Assembly: GCA_963920765.1 (NCBI GenBank)
Contig: OY987250.1
Location: 310,001 to 374,000, forward strand
Source of the DNA: Ulota crispa
Taxonomy: Eukaryota; Streptophyta; Bryopsida; Orthotrichales; Orthotrichaceae
DNA: 64,000 nt
Reading direction: 5' to 3'
Part shown: positions 48,601 to 62,105 of the stretch, in pieces
How the letters are laid out: every line of letters starts with the position of its first letter
Position numbering within the stretch: position 1 is the first letter of the stretch
Notes under the pieces: model-generated
Database searches by the model: none
Seen by the model: only the letters and a program-made list of their open reading frames with translations
Told to the model about the DNA's origin: nothing
Position numbers and translations under genes: made by a program

Positions 48601-49096
48601 TAGATAGATCACAACACAAGGGCGGAGTTGTGGAATGGGTGATACGAGATATAATTATGTTCACATGATTGTGAGTGAGTGAGTGAGTTGGAAGCATTGA
48701 GATTGCAAACTTTGGACGCCCAGGCCCATTCAAGCTCTTTGGAGCAAAGACACGACATGACATGACATGACATGACATAACCTTGGACGCCGGCCTACGA
48801 GGGGTCGACGCTGGACGGACGGAGACTAGGAGACACGGTGGGCGACCGACGGATCCATTCCTCGCTCGCCTCGCCTCGCTGACGGCACGTCCCTCGTCGT
48901 TCCCTCGTGTTTCGTCGCCCTTCCTTCCTGTCGTCGCATTCACTCACTCACTCACTCACTCACTCACTCGCCGCTGCTTCGTCTTCTTCGTCTTCGGTGG
49001 CGGGCATTGCATTCGTTCTTGTGGCCCCGGCGTTTGTTTTCAGCTTCAGTTGCGCTCTTTGCTGTTACTCCGCTGGGTTTGCTTGCGACGTCCACG
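48601..49096 (+). promoter_or_regulatory. 5' flank / 5' UTR of the TRAPPC3 gene with tetra- and pentanucleotide repeats
   Basis: Contains GAGT repeats (48672-48688), ACATG repeats (48753-48777) and TCAC repeats (48941-48970). Composition becomes GC- and CT-rich from about 48780 to the start codon, as at the Rab and PSAT1 genes. The GAGT and TCAC tracts are complementary. A transcription start cannot be placed. Confidence 0.6.
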
Positions 49097-51132
<2,036 letters not shown>

Positions 51133-51536
51133 TGTAGATGATGAGTGCATTTAGCGTAGCTCTTGGACCTTGTTGGCGTATGTCGTCAACTTGGAGTGTT
51201 GAACGCTTGATCGGAAAAGCTGCTAACCGAACCAAGTGAAAGTACGGCAGATAGCCCTGCAACATCTATGATTACATTTCAGTAATACTTGACTTTCACA
51301 GATGTGGTTAGCAAATACTATGTTAGGTTTTTTTTCTCTCGAAAATGGTAAATATATAATCAATGATAGTAAATCTGGATGAGTCATGTTTGCCTACTTG
51401 CATCAATTGATCTTTCCTCTGTTTCCATGAATGGGTCACGCAAAAGTGGTGCTTTCAAAGTTATAATGTGTCAGTGACAGGGCTGTTTTCGTATGGAGTA
51501 TTGTTTACAACCTAAAGTCAGGACTGCACGACACGG
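51133..51536. other. 3' UTR of TRAPPC3 and spacer
   Basis: Downstream of the TAG stop; probable 3' UTR in the first 150-200 bases. Nothing else recognised. Confidence 0.5.
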
Positions 51537-51759
51537 TAAGGTAGACGGTTCTAAATCCGACCCCGTCTCTAATACCGTCCCTCTGTACGCCATGTTGGGA
51601 TTTTACCTTTGGAATCTAGGTGAGTCAGAGATCCCCTATTTTTTAGGTCCTAAAAAATAGGGGATCTCTGACTCACCTAGATTCCAAAGGTAAAATCCCA
51701 ACATGGCGTACAGAGGGACGGTATTTGAGCCGGGGTCGGATTTAGAACCGTCTACCTTA
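51537..51759. mobile_element. 223-bp nearly perfect palindrome (fold-back element)
   Basis: Two 111-bp arms meet at a single central T (51648). By eye only two positions, near 51567 and 51571, fail to pair with 51729 and 51725. The termini TAAGGTAGACGG / CCGTCTACCTTA put a TA at each edge, which could be a TA target duplication as in Tc1/mariner-like MITEs. GC content is clearly above the surrounding DNA. The minus-strand 106-codon frame across it is a by-product of the symmetry. Confidence 0.9.
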
Positions 51760-52667
51760 AAGCAACTAAAACAGTCGAGGAATCCTATCGCATCAATTTT
51801 GATTGACGACAGGCTGCACTTGTTCGACAAGGGAGAGCTAGGGAAGCAGGGACCGGTTATTTGAAAGATGGGCGGGGTCAGCATTCCCTTTTTCACAACA
51901 GTACACCAACGTTCGGAGAGTTTTTGAAGCTCGTCCAGTAAGTTTAACGCCCACATAAATGCATCGATTTCCCCTCAACGGTCACAGGTTTCATCCTCTT
52001 CCTTTGAGAATCTTCCAGTTTTTCCTTCCAAAACATCAGACATAAGTCAGTTGCCTTCAAGTTCAAACTTGCTATTTGCCTTCAAGTTCAAACTTGCTAT
52101 TTGCCTTCAAGTGAAAATTTTGCACGTCTCAAAATCCTCCAATGCCATAGAAATGCCTTTTTGAAATTTGATGTATACACTATTGTTGCACCTTTGTCAT
52201 GAATTGAACTTGGCAGAGCCTCTCACCATACAAAGGCCACATCAAGGTTTTGGGATTCAATATTGTCACCTTCATCAAGTGATTCCATTGGAGCCTCTCA
52301 AAGTGAGTGTTCAAGATTTGTGAACAAGTACCAATACTTTGAAGCATTCTTTTACAAAGTAGTGGCATCTTTTAACATAAAATTCAGAATTCTGGACAAA
52401 ATTTGCAACGCTTGTCAAATTAGTTGTTATGTGTTGCAATGCTTCTATTTAGTAAAATTTTGTACATGAAAAACAATATCTCAAATTGCGATGTTTACAA
52501 ATTGTCACCTTGCAAATTCAATAGTTAATCTGAAAAATAGACTCCCAAGTAATAAAAACCAAGTCCCTAAGTATTTTTCCCTTCATTCAGCAGAATCTGG
52601 TCGCTGGGGCAGGCATCGATGTGATACGTACGTGCCCCAACTGAAATCTCCCATACGTGGAGCTTAG
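51760..52667. other. Spacer with a short direct repeat
   Basis: At 52050-52111 a 30-bp unit beginning TTGCCTTCAAGTTCAAACTT is present two full times plus a partial third. Otherwise nothing recognised. Confidence 0.55.
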
Positions 52668-52795
52668 AACCCCATATTCGATCAATATAGAGTTGGCAGT
52701 AGAGTTGTCAGTTATATATGGAGTGTATCTGGACCAACACAAAGTCCAGATACACTCCATATATAACTGACTACATATTGATCGAATATGGGGTT
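52668..52795. repeat. Hairpin of about 128 bp with a 26-bp perfect inner stem
   Basis: The outer stem AACCCCATATTCGATCAATA pairs with its inverse at 52775-52795. The inner stem, TCAGTTATATATGGAGTGTA plus six bases, pairs perfectly with its inverse around a loop of about 11-13 bases. The left arm has about 15 extra bases between the stems. The size resembles a small-RNA precursor or a short fold-back element. Confidence 0.8.
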
Positions 52796-52881
52796 TTAGG
52801 GTTAAAACATACGCCAACTTTTTACCTATTAAATGAATTCTGGTTTTGCAACCAATTTCTGCTTTGGCTCTACATCCTCCA

Positions 52882-54221
52882 ATGAAAAGGAGGGTGCAGC
52901 AGCTGCAGCTGTTTAGTCATTTTCATCCGCTAACCTTCAAATCTCTGCATCTGCACTTGAAAATCCTAAACCATTGTCGTTGTAAATCGTCCTGGGGATC
53001 AGGCTCGACGCTGCTTCTGCTGGCTGGCCTGGCGATCTGGGTACTCATCATCCTATCGAAATTCAAGGGATGGGATCCATTCTGTAGAGTGCAGGTCAGG
53101 ATTACCCGCGTTCACAGCTTCGACTCTTTACATTGAGGAGGTAGGCGAGTCTTGTTTTCCTGGGTTTGACATTGTAGTGCAGTCGTGGTGCTTGAGTCCA
53201 ATCTCTTGTGAATGAGCGACGAGAAGTAGGTGTATAATATATTTCCATGTGACAAGAATTCTTAATTCTCAACCTCAATTTGATGCTCTTGTGGTGCTAC
53301 AAGTTTCTCGTATCTGGCTGTTAATTGCTGTGGGTTCTGCAATGTCCCTAAGCCCTAAAGTTCTAAACCCTAAATCGGACTGTGCCGCATTTGGTAGAGA
53401 AGAAAGAATCAGAGAGTTTTCAGTGTGTTTGTAATCAACAGTTTAGATTAGTATTGTGAGTGATACTCTGGGAGCTCACTTAAATTCCGAAATACAAGGC
53501 ATTTGACGAATCCCTATAGGTCTATGGAGATTCTGAGAGATATTTGAACAACACGTCACGTTTGTGCAAAATATGTCAATAAAAACTCATTCTTGGCATG
53601 AGGGAGGAAGCACACAGCTGCGTCACCGCGCTAGAGCGGGAAAATTTGTGAGCTCTGATTATTTTGCAGAGAAGTAACGTTCATGAATAATGACAATGCT
53701 TGCAATTGAGTTGATTACCAAGGCGCATCGAATCAAGTAGCAACAGCTGTGTGGCATGCTCATGATACCACGCTTAGGAATCGCAAATGTTACAGGCACG
53801 ATCATTCTTTGATTCTTCGTTGTTTGTTACCTCGGTCATTTTTGCAAGAGCCTAGCTTTAATCCATGTACATCCAAGCAAATAAACTATCCTTCGTACGA
53901 GAATTGCATGGTGTCCTCACATATAGTTGCTTCTGGATTTCAGCTTAACATTTTTTTTATAACTCGGTTACTATTTACGAACTCTTTATATTCTTTTTGT
54001 GTGGTTCTGAATGATATAACTATTTATTTCTTCATATTCGAAGCAAACAGATGGCTATTTTCGTGAAGTTGCAATTTGCAGACTACCTTCGGTATCTGCA
54101 TTATGGCTCCTAAAAAGTAAAACCACTTTTCGTCCGCAGAGGCTTCTGGCAGACCTGTTTGACTACCATCCTTGCACGGACTACTCAAACGTTGAATTTC
54201 CGCACTTTTTGACTGTTGATG
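52882..54221 (+). CDS. Candidate first two exons of an unrecognised membrane protein
   Basis: Tentative. Exon 1, 52882-53094, would begin MKRRVQQLQLF, pass a hydrophobic segment LLLLAGLAIWVLIIL (about residues 50-64) and end KFKGWDPFCRVQ at a GT donor in phase 0. Exon 2, 54140-54221, starts after CCGCAG and reads RLLADLFDYHPCTDYSNVEFPHFLTVD to a GTAAGT donor. Phases agree. A short basic N-terminus, one membrane segment and then a lumenal domain would fit a Golgi type II enzyme, but I recognise no family and found no following exon. Another frame from ATG 52834 gives only 27 codons. It may be a gene fragment or chance. Confidence 0.25.
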
Positions 54222-56137
54222 GTAAGTAGACAACTCTTGCAGATGTTTCAAAACCGAGTAGTGTGTTCCGGCTACCCTCTTGAATTGGATTAGTTGCTCA
54301 GCTGCAAGCTTGAATTCTTTTACCCCACGCGGTTTTATGATCCTTCAGCTTCTCAATCCGATATATATTAAGCGCAGCCCTCTTATATGCTAAGCCAATC
54401 AAATCCGTTTTTAAAATGTCTGCATTGTCCGTAGTGGAAAATTAGGCTTGTGACTATGGTTATGGACTGACGTACTCTTTGATTCAATTTCGAAATGGAT
54501 GCAATGAATGAACATCTGACGTCTTCGACACGCAAGAGCTTGTATCGTATTTATGCACTGAATACTTCCAAGTGGTGACTTCACCATAAATCCTTCCCTT
54601 CAGCATGGCTTTTTGCGGTGGAGTAAAATATGCATTTGCCCGCTGACGCAAGGTAGGCGGGAACAATTGTTTATCTATTGATATGGCAGGAGTAAACATG
54701 CATGACGTAGCCTGCTTTTATAACGCGAGATCTATTCGATGGTCGCTCAAGAAATGCAGCCGCATGCGGTTCCAGAGATGTCTCATTGTGCCTTGTGCGG
54801 AATTGGAGATCTCACCTCATTAAGGCTTACAGTCCCGAGCCCTGTTCCTTCGTAACAAGTTTTTTCCTTATTTGCTTGAATAGTTTCTTCTGTAGTAAAA
54901 TATATGAATAAGTTGCCTTGAAAGTTACACTGAATCCTAGCGGCGAATCTTGCGAATTAATTTCCCCTTACGAACTTCGCTGCCTGTTGACCTGGAACAA
55001 TGTAAGACTTCCTCTAGTGGAGACATTGATTTGACTTACTAGAACGTTAATAACAACATTAATCGCAGCGTATAAGGTGAACATCAATGCTCCTATATAT
55101 AGAAATGAAGGATGCTAGAACCGCTTTTGGATGCTGGCATGATGTCAGCTGAGGTCGAGGCTTCGAAGCATTGAGCTTTTTCTTACTACATTATTCCAGA
55201 TTATTGATCACGGGAGTAGTGAATGTTAAATGCAGAGGGAATATTCCAGTTGTCAAACACGGCCAACCAGACGCGTGCCACAGGAAACTATACAAAGAAT
55301 TAGTTTATTTGGAGTTCGCACCATTTGAAGGAAAGTGATTCTTTGCTTGCCTCGTGAGTGATATCCAGAGGTTTGCAGATTTGTCCCCGAACTATGAAAT
55401 GAGTGCAGAAGACCCACGAAGAACCCACGAGGCATCCTCGTGGAGTAGGATCGATCGATTAATATAGAATGTGTGAGGGAGACGAATGTTTGATGCTTGA
55501 TTCTGTCCTCACTGACACTTGGCTCGCCTCCAGTCCAGAGTCCAGCCATGCTGTAGCAAATCTGCGACAGAAGTGCTCGAACTGCATTGATGTATCATGT
55601 CTGTAAAGAGAGGCTCAGCAGATATAATAAATAAATAGATAAAAATGTTGACGATTTTATATTGATGCTTCTGGAAAGACTAATAACTGACATGTCGTCA
55701 TGGTGGTGAGTGTCTCGTGAGATTCTCGGAGGAGCTCACGAGCCCTGGGCATACGAAATTAACAGCCAACTGATCGAGCGCTCAAGGCTCTGATCATTCC
55801 GGAATGTGGACCCGCGGTGTGCAAGCTCCAAGTTGTCACCTCGGGGGAAAGCGGCGGAATTTCTGGTTTAGCCCTGGAAGACCGAATTGGAGAATAAGAA
55901 TTCGTAATTGGACTCAGACCAGGCAGCGCTTTTGAGCTTTTTCCGTGTTCGCGCGACACGCACCCAAGAACGCAAGCACGTAAGGAAAAATGGATATTAC
56001 GTAGTACGTACCATCCAGGTGTGCACGTCCATCCATAATGTCTACAAATACTAATATTAGTAAATCCCATCCAAATTTTGGCTAATGTTTGAGAGAGATT
56101 TGGCGATTTCATCTATTTCTACTTCACCAAAAAAATT
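54222..56137. other. Spacer of mixed composition
   Basis: No gene recognised. Frames of 98 and 117 codons on the minus strand (55253-55549, 55759-56112) were read without finding a family or splice support. The GC content is higher than in the 11-27 kb field, so exons of an unknown gene could be hidden here. Confidence 0.4.
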
Positions 56138-56717
56138 TAGGGCGACTACACACTATGGCCGAAGGTCGAGCTATGGCTGAAGGTCGAGGGGCTGTCTGTC
56201 TGCACCAATCAGATTGCAAGAAATTGAAAGTCCGGTCACTCAATCCTTCATACTAGAGGTCAAACTTCAAAGGTTGTCATCTTCCAAATGTTTACATGAT
56301 AGCACTTTATCATCCAAGGTGCACGGTCTCTTGGCAATATTTTGTGTTGAGCAAAAATGGAGATCCAAATTATAATTAAGAGGCCGTCACATTGTTTTCA
56401 TAAAATAATCAAAAGCTTACATGATCTTGGCCGTTAAATTTGGAGGGTCTAATAAATGCTATGGCTTTGGACTTTGGGCTTGACCTTTGGAGGCTTCACA
56501 CTATGGCCATTCAAGTTGAGAGTCCGTGGAAGCTCATTGCCAAGAGTTTGGCCTTTGGACTTGGCCTTTGGAGGCTTCACACTAAAGGCGGCCAAAGGTG
56601 TCAAAAACAATAATTTAATACATATTTTTACCCCATTTTGTTGGCCTTTCACCAAAGTTTGGCCACTCAATCCCACGGCCTCCCGACTTGGTTGGTCATA
56701 GTGTGAAGCAGCCCTTA
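56138..56717. mobile_element. hAT-like inverted-repeat element with internal duplication
   Basis: The left end TAGGGCGACTACACACTATG pairs with the right end CATAGTGTGAAGCAGCCCTTA with a few mismatches. The TAGGGC...GCCCTTA termini recall hAT elements. Inside, a unit with TTTGGACTTTGGGCTTGACC and TTTGGAGGCTTCACACTA occurs at 56464-56506 and again at about 56543-56586. Further inverted copies of GGCCAAA-type text lie near the right end. No transposase. Confidence 0.6.
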
Positions 56718-58620
56718 GTGTCAAGGGAGCCAGTGTGAACATGAGGTAAGATTTTGGCAAAAATTGCCAATGAAAAAATTACTAGTTCAAACTTTATACA
56801 CCTTGCATGAGACTCACCAATGAGTAGAGCTGAAACTAACAAACTCCAAACAAAGGTAGAAATACCATAAATGGTTAAAATAAGCCACTTAGCCTATAAG
56901 ATATGAGGAATTTCTTGAGAAATTAAGCTCAGTCTATGCAAAAACAAGGATAAGGAAGAATGCAAAAAAAAAAAAAAAAAAAAAAAACTTCATTTAAAAA
57001 TGAATATTTTATGCAATATAAATGTGAATTCTTCATTTGGACCTATTCTTATTTCATAGGTGCACCTTAACCCCTAAGCACCTAGGTCATTTTCACCAAA
57101 ATCAAGGTTTTTGGAGACTTACAACTTTGATGCATTGTATCTTGATCAATCAGATGATGCACAAAAAGTGACCATTGAAAGTAGTGGAACACCTACTTAG
57201 AAAATGGCTTGCAAATTTTGCAAACAATTCATAATGGGAGATGGGAGATTATAACATTTGATCAAACAATGCGTGATGACAAAATCTCATTTTTTGGTAG
57301 GTAGTTGCTATTTGATGATTTTTACAAAATTCTATAAGCCCTGGATTCATCTCAAATTTTGTGAGCACCAAGATTAGATGTGAATGCACACACTTGTAAA
57401 TTATTGAAGATTGTGCTTCTTTTTATGTTAATTTTTAGGACTTCAAATGGCTATTGCACAAAAAACAATGACCGGCACATCTGGTGACGGTTGCCATAAT
57501 AAGGGTCTAGAACATGCTTGAACCCTTGCCAACTACTTTCCGCTACCACAAAGCTTACACAAGGAAGCTTGCAAGGGATATTGACCGGTTGCAACTTGTA
57601 AAACATTGCTTGCCACCATGCCCCGTATGCTTGCCACCACTCTTTGTATGATGTTTCATACAATCAAATCTCTTGCAACACTTGTACAACATTTGGCTTT
57701 CCTTGCCATTACTCCATTGGCATGGATAGCTTGAATGCCTTCATAATCGTAGTTTATAGCAAGATCAAATAGTTAAATCTAGTCCCTCAAAATAGGGCTT
57801 GGAAATTGTAGGAGGCAATATATGAGACGATGAGGCACTCATGGATTAAATGACTACCTCTAAAACTTTATTCCATAACAAGTATAAACCAATCAAATGT
57901 AAAAAAGTAGCATCTTTTCAAAATGTCTTTCAGAGTTAGCTTTTGTTGGTTTCAAACAATCTACTCTGCTATTAGAGGGGGGTAACGGTTTATGGTATTC
58001 CTACCTTAAGAATGCTGGTTGCATAGAAATCTGGGCTTTCAAAATGCGGGTGCACATAGTGGCATGATCTGAGTCCTGCGAGGCGACTGCGACATGTTGG
58101 TCACTAATTCCAAACTAAAATTAAGAAAGGTTTGGTTAGTGCTTGCAGGAGGGGAGTTCGTGCAGGTCGAGGTTCGTCCGCTTTCTCTAATTGGGCACCG
58201 GGGTTGGGATTTCGAGGCTGCTAATCGAGCTTGCAAACAGAGTTTCATTCATTGCGTTCGAAGTTGGATCACTTGCATGCCCAGCAGCACCGCATAAAGT
58301 GACGGCCCCGGCGCCGGGCTTGCCGGTCCTCCCACCAGTGACGCAACTATTGTCCCCCGCGCTGGGGCTGCGGGTTGCCACCTCCCTCGGCACAGGATAT
58401 TCTATAATTGCTTTCTGTAATTTTTATCCTTTTTCGAAACAAAACGGGAAAGAGCCCTTTTGCTTGAATGGTGGGAAAGTTCAATCCCGATCCAGAAGAT
58501 CCGATTATATAATTTTTATATGAAAGAGCCGTGTACACTGTACAGTCCTTGTCTTGGCTAAACATAGACTGGTGCTCGCCATCATCACTTTGCCGTGGCT
58601 TGGTATAAGTTAATGCATAA
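56718..58620. other. Spacer with a solo TTAA-element end
   Basis: TTAA at 57067-57070 is followed by CCCCTAAGCACCTAGG, an end of the TTAA-bounded type without a partner. An A-run lies at about 56966-56987. A GC-rich patch at 58190-58390 holds a 110-codon frame (58191-58523) whose product I do not recognise. Confidence 0.45.
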
Positions 58621-58944
58621 GAGCATCTTCATTGGTGACTCCAAACTGCTCAAAGTGGATCAAAGTGGATGAAATGTGCTGCGGCCCCTCTCAAAAGCCT
58701 CTCTTGACACCGTCTTGCTGAATCTAGCAAGGGTTCTTCAAGTCACTGTTCATTCATTATTCACTTTAAGTTTAGTGGATTATATTCTCTACTTTTCTTG
58801 ATAAGTGGTCAAATGCTTGTTTATGGAGCGTGTTGGAGTGCGAGTGGCCACCTTTTTGAAGAGCATAGGTGGAGATCTAGGGGCTTGAGGGCCAATTAAA
58901 ACAGATGGAAAACCTTGAAAGAGCCCGGACCGGTGGAGATGCTC
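58621..58944. mobile_element. Tourist/PIF-Harbinger-like MITE, second copy type
   Basis: Left end GAGCATCTTCATTGGTGAC, right end inverse GAGCATCTCCACCGGTCC. TAA precedes (58618-58620) and TGA follows (58945-58947), the latter one base off a TAA duplication. 324 bp, no transposase; the ends resemble those of the element at 10542-10906. Confidence 0.65.
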
Positions 58945-59656
58945 TGAATTATACGTGTTTAAGGGGCCAGAATGGAAATGCTCAGGTTTTTCACCTAGCA
59001 TTGGGGCAGATTCTTGCTTTTTAACCTTGTTTGTAAAAAAAAAAGTAGAGCTTTGCCTCCCCGGCTCCGCAAACACGCGTGTGCAGAATACCAAGCCCCT
59101 CGCTCTGGCCTGAGTGAAGACTGCCTCGTCAGTCCCAATCAACAGCACGTGTTGATCGGCATATTGGCCTGCATTGGAGAAGTTTTGAGGCCCCTCCGGC
59201 AACTTTGTACCTCGCACTAAAATTCACAGGTTTTATCGTCTTCGCTCCTGTATCTTACGGTTTTGGCCCTCCATAATCGCCCAACACGGGCCTACCGCTT
59301 GCTGAGTAACATTGGCACCGGTTCATGTCTTGCAACTTCAAAAAATAATGGATTTTTTTTGTGTCTGGTTGACGAGAATTGAATCTGACATAGCCCTTCA
59401 CCGTATTAATACTAAGGATCTTCCCAACTCATCAACATTTTAGTTAGAGACCTGGTAACACAAATCTTGCAAGCGTCAAATGGAAACACATCAAAGTTAA
59501 CTTTAAATTAGGATTCAAAATTGTCACTTTCATTAAGTGGTTTCTTTCATCCTCTGTGCTCAACATTTGTGAACAAGCACAAAATTTTGAAGAATTCTTC
59601 CACAAAGACGTTGGCACTCATTAATATAGGTCCAAAATCTTATCGCTAGTAGTATT
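58945..59656. other. Spacer
   Basis: No gene recognised. The 142-codon minus frame at 58789-59217 runs across the end of the MITE and matches nothing known. Confidence 0.45.
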
Positions 59657-60309
59657 TTAACCCCTAAATGCCCAAGGCACCCAATTTGGGTGTTTACAAA
59701 ACTTTGAAGATGAATAAAACTTTATCTAATCACTATTTTTAGTAATTTCTTTTGAACACAAGTTTGTTTTGAAGTCTATTTTCAACATCAAAAATCTGAT
59801 TTTAAAAATGAACATTGATGATTTTTCTACTCAAGATTTTGTATAAGGGTATCCATTGCAATCTTGGGTTTTCTAGTGTTGGAAGATCTTGAAAATGAGC
59901 CTCAAATACACTAGAGCTTAGAGAAAAATCCACATTAGAAATCCATTAAAAAAAAAGTACAGGAGTAGATTTTGAAAGTTGTAAAATGACCAAAGTTAAA
60001 CATGTAATGACCTTAAACCTCACATTTTTTTGATGACCAATTTTTTAGATTTGACATGTAGAATGAGGATTAGAAGACTTCAAGTCACTTTTGCAGTTTT
60101 AACACCCTCATGTTCAAACATTATAATCTTTCAAACTATAAGTGATATTGTTGTGTTTTTTTTCTAATGTAATTTCTAACATGTCAAGTTTAAACTTCTA
60201 CAGTTACAATTTAAAGAAACTTGATGAAATTTATGAAAAGGTTGGTTGATTGTTCACTTTCCTAAAAATGCCAAGAAGTTCAGTAAGGCCTTGGGCATTT
60301 AGGGGTTAA
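59657..60309 (-). mobile_element. TTAA-bounded non-autonomous element, copy H (piggyBac-like)
   Basis: TTAA (59657-59660), CCCCTAAATGCCCAAGGCAC at the left, TTGGGCATTTAGGGG at the right, TTAA (60306-60309). It is homologous to copies A and C in inverted orientation over its whole 645 bp. The near-terminal palindrome CACCCAATTTGGGTG is now at the left. It has the cleanest ends of the family. No transposase frame. Confidence 0.82.
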
Positions 60310-60403
60310 TTTATGCCTACAACCCTCACTACAAATTTTTTGTTGTCATATGATTTCCATGCTTTGACTTGATACAATTCTCCCTATGAAAAAAAATCAA
60401 TGT

Positions 60404-60673
60404 CCTAGAATGCCATATTCATTAAAATTGGAAAAAAGCTTACAAAGTGGGACTTTGGAAGGATAAAGATGGTCACCTTAATCCGAGCTCCAGCGTTTTT
60501 TTTTTGGTACATGTGCCCTCACCTATGAGGAGGAATTTGTGAGGGAAAAAATCTTAGTGGCTCAAACTGAATCTAATACCTTCGGATTTGATTTAAGGTG
60601 GCTATTTTGGATTAAAGTGAGGTACAAAATGGTACCCATTTTTTTCCCAATTTAATAAATATGGCGTTCTAGG
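60404..60673. mobile_element. MITE with CCTAGAATGCCATATT ends, copy 2 of 3 (inverted)
   Basis: Ends CCTAGAATGCCATATT and AATATGGCGTTCTAGG. The interior matches the copies at 20307-20570 and 63389-63627 in reverse (GGGAAAAAATCTTAGTGGCTC, AATCTAATACC). 270 bp, non-coding. Confidence 0.78.
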
Positions 60674-61838
60674 CTCTAGGCTGCAAAGCTTACTCATTAT
60701 CAACTTGTGATTTCAACAAGTATTGGCAAAGGAGGATATTTAATCTCAAAAATGGAGAAGTCCATAAGTCTCCGAGGTATTCTTCCCTTCAAAGCAAAGA
60801 GGACCCTTGCCACTTGTTGGGCATGGATGTGATATATACCTAGCTGGCTAAGGATATGTTCACACTTGATGTTAAGAGTGATAGTAGCCAAGGATAATTA
60901 GATGCATTTGGACACATCTACCATATTCATATTGCTAATACCCCCTTAACACCGAGTATGAACATGCATACCCTAAACCCTCAACCCTAGGTATTTGTCC
61001 CTCAGGAATCCAGGATGTTGCCGCTTCTTCTTTATCATATAAACTGGTGAATGTGCTGATTGTGCTCCTCCGGAAGGGAGGCCGGCTCAAATTCAAGTTT
61101 ACCATGAATGGAACATGGAACTTGGGGGTCAAACAAACATCCTCCATGCTTTTCCATTCCGGTCCAACCAAATTCTTTGTCGGTTCTGGAGCCGTTGCTT
61201 TTTAGAATGCAACCGGTTAGCAGGTCATCATTTCCATCTCATCGGCTACCTTTTCTAGATGCCGGTTCAGCCGAGACGGGGGACCTGCATGCTGTCGTCT
61301 GGTGGTGCTCACACAGAGCTGCGTATGTCTGTGAACACTAGCCATCGCTTCTGAGTCACCACTCACCAGGAAGGATGGATCAAGCAATCGTCGCTTTGGA
61401 AGTGGTGGTCGCCCAGAACCTACATGGAAAGTCGTTTGGATTCTCTGTGCATGGCGCCATGCCAGGGACCCATTGGCATTGAAGTAGGATTCTGGATTCT
61501 TAATTTCCTACTAACAGACTTACCAGAAAGTCTTGGTATTTGCTTTTACTGGAAGCTTCTATCCATTCCATGGGCCGTTCGGGATCAAGTTGACTGGAAA
61601 TTTCAGCAGCAGTTTTGGTTCGTCGTTTGCCATGGTGCCCAGGAAGCAGCAAGGTACGCTAATTTTCCTTAGATCGCAGAATTTCAGGCAGTCCTTTGAA
61701 CAGCGCAATCGGGGATGGTGCGATTGTTCAGGTCGTGACACTGGTCCGTCATGCATGCATAGTTACCGTATAACTCCGTAAGGCTGGATGAGCTGAAAGC
61801 GTAACTTACAGCGGTGGTGGTGCGGTCATTTATTGCAG
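60674..61838. other. Spacer of mixed composition
   Basis: No gene recognised. Overlapping frames at 61424-61672 and 61533-61781 precede a good GT donor (GCAGCAAG/GTACGC near 61655), but no frame continues convincingly into the next acceptor at 61838. Confidence 0.35.
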
Positions 61839-62105
61839 CTATGCATGCCTCGGTGGGAAAATGACCTACGTGGAGTCTTGGACCTCCTTCGAGACGTGCA
61901 TCCGACAGACACGGTTCCGAAACTCGTCATCCTCGAGCTCATCCGTAGATTCATGGTCACGGTTGAGGTCAGTAGTGAGAGTACCAGCACCTTAGCTAGC
62001 CTGCATGCTTTCTCTGCGCCATATTATTTTCAGAAGACGTCCAAATATACGGCTACCGTCGTCAGCAACCCAATTACTGAGACTGAGCTGGAAGTGTACA
62101 AATAA
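61839..62105 (+). CDS. Candidate terminal exons of an unrecognised protein
   Basis: Tentative. After TTATTGCAG, an open stretch 61839-61967 reads WENDLRGVLDLLRDVHPTD, VPKLVILELIRRFMVTVE, and ends at GAG/GTCAGT. A 66-base intron ends TTTTCAG at 62033. The last exon, 62034-62105, reads KTSKYTATVVSNPITETELE and then VYK and TAA. The intron length is a multiple of three, so the frame stays open whether or not it is removed. I recognise no family; an alternative frame across the same sites exists. Could be the end of a gene or chance. Confidence 0.2.
   Translation, partial: LCMPRWENDLRGVLDLLRDVHPTDTVPKLVILELIRRFMVTVEVSSESTSTLASLHAFSAPYYFQKTSKYTATVVSNPITETELEVYK

Noticed and set aside
53341..53380. 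Telomere-like words (CCCTAAG, CCCTAAA, AAACCCTAAA)
   Set aside because: Only three irregular units, not an array. The AAACCCTAAA word could be a promoter telo-box, but no gene start can be tied to it.
61830..61970. Reading MTYVESWTSF as the start of an SRP9-like protein in another frame
   Set aside because: Only the first few residues resemble SRP9; the text then becomes a Ser run and none of the later conserved SRP9 blocks appear.
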